Below, in pieces: positions 63,993 through 64,000 of a DNA stretch of 64,000 nucleotides (positions are counted from its first letter, which is position 1; each line of letters opens with the position of its first letter). Origin of the DNA: Mycosarcoma maydis (lineage: Eukaryota; Basidiomycota; Ustilaginomycetes; Ustilaginales); the NCBI RefSeq assembly GCF_000328475.2, contig NC_026486.1, positions 434,001 to 498,000 on the forward strand, in the 5' to 3' direction. The position numbers and the translations under genes are program-made. The notes beneath the pieces are model-generated. The model ran no database searches, was not told where the DNA came from, and saw only the letters and a program-made list of their open reading frames with translations.

Positions 63993-64000
63993 TGTGCACG

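Overview
The window is nuclear DNA of a basidiomycete fungus, most likely a smut (Ustilaginaceae, Ustilago/Sporisorium type). The evidence is compact genes with zero to three short introns (about 87-220 nt, GTAAGT/GTATGT donors, CTGAC-like branch sites), GC-rich low-complexity protein tails, a Rua1-type regulator, intron-bearing tRNAs, and a short AATCGTG/ATTCACG motif scattered through the spacers. The species assignment is an inference from style, not from a database match. There is one assembly gap (100 N, 30284-30383), and it lies inside a coding exon.

Layout. 1-447: 3' end of an unrecognised plus-strand gene. 880-978: intron-containing tRNA-Asp (minus). About 979-10438: a gene-poor stretch of roughly 9 kb ending in the pyrimidine-rich leader of an Sfp1-like zinc-finger gene (10439-12326). 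Then come ornithine carbamoyltransferase (13305-14447), an Aro8-like aminotransferase (15052-16582), a Gvp36-like BAR protein (minus), a two-pass membrane protein with a Cys-rich loop (18421-20490), a four-exon Rua1_C-domain regulator (minus), and a divergent pair made of Cms1 (minus) and a Yng2-like PHD protein (plus). The largest gene is the Ura2/CAD pyrimidine enzyme (29180-36189). It is followed by a Sec14-like protein (plus), a tiny three-exon complex I subunit NI9M (minus, 39138-39642), a second gene-poor stretch (39643-43797), a polyQ/Ser-rich protein with a WetA-like C-terminal motif (43798-47043), an MDR-type reductase (minus), Upf2/Nmd2 (49599-53306), Rpb3 (53946-55043), intron-containing tRNA-Glu (minus), a secreted GMC oxidase (minus), a small acidic nuclear-type protein (minus, three exons), a DUF4385 protein (minus) and an MFS transporter (62457-63992).

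How the genes relate. Most are housekeeping genes: ribosome biogenesis and its control (Cms1, Sfp1), transcription (Rpb3, Yng2), mRNA decay (Upf2), carbamoyl-phosphate use for arginine (OTC) and pyrimidines (CAD), amino-acid metabolism (Aro8-like), lipid and membrane traffic (Sec14-like, Gvp36-like) and respiration (NI9M). I see no biosynthetic cluster, no intact transposon, no CRISPR array and no virus-like gene. The main unexplained signal is a dispersed heptamer array (units ATTCACG, ATTCGTG and their complements) that lies almost only in spacers and introns and often forms the near-palindrome CACGAWTCGTG.
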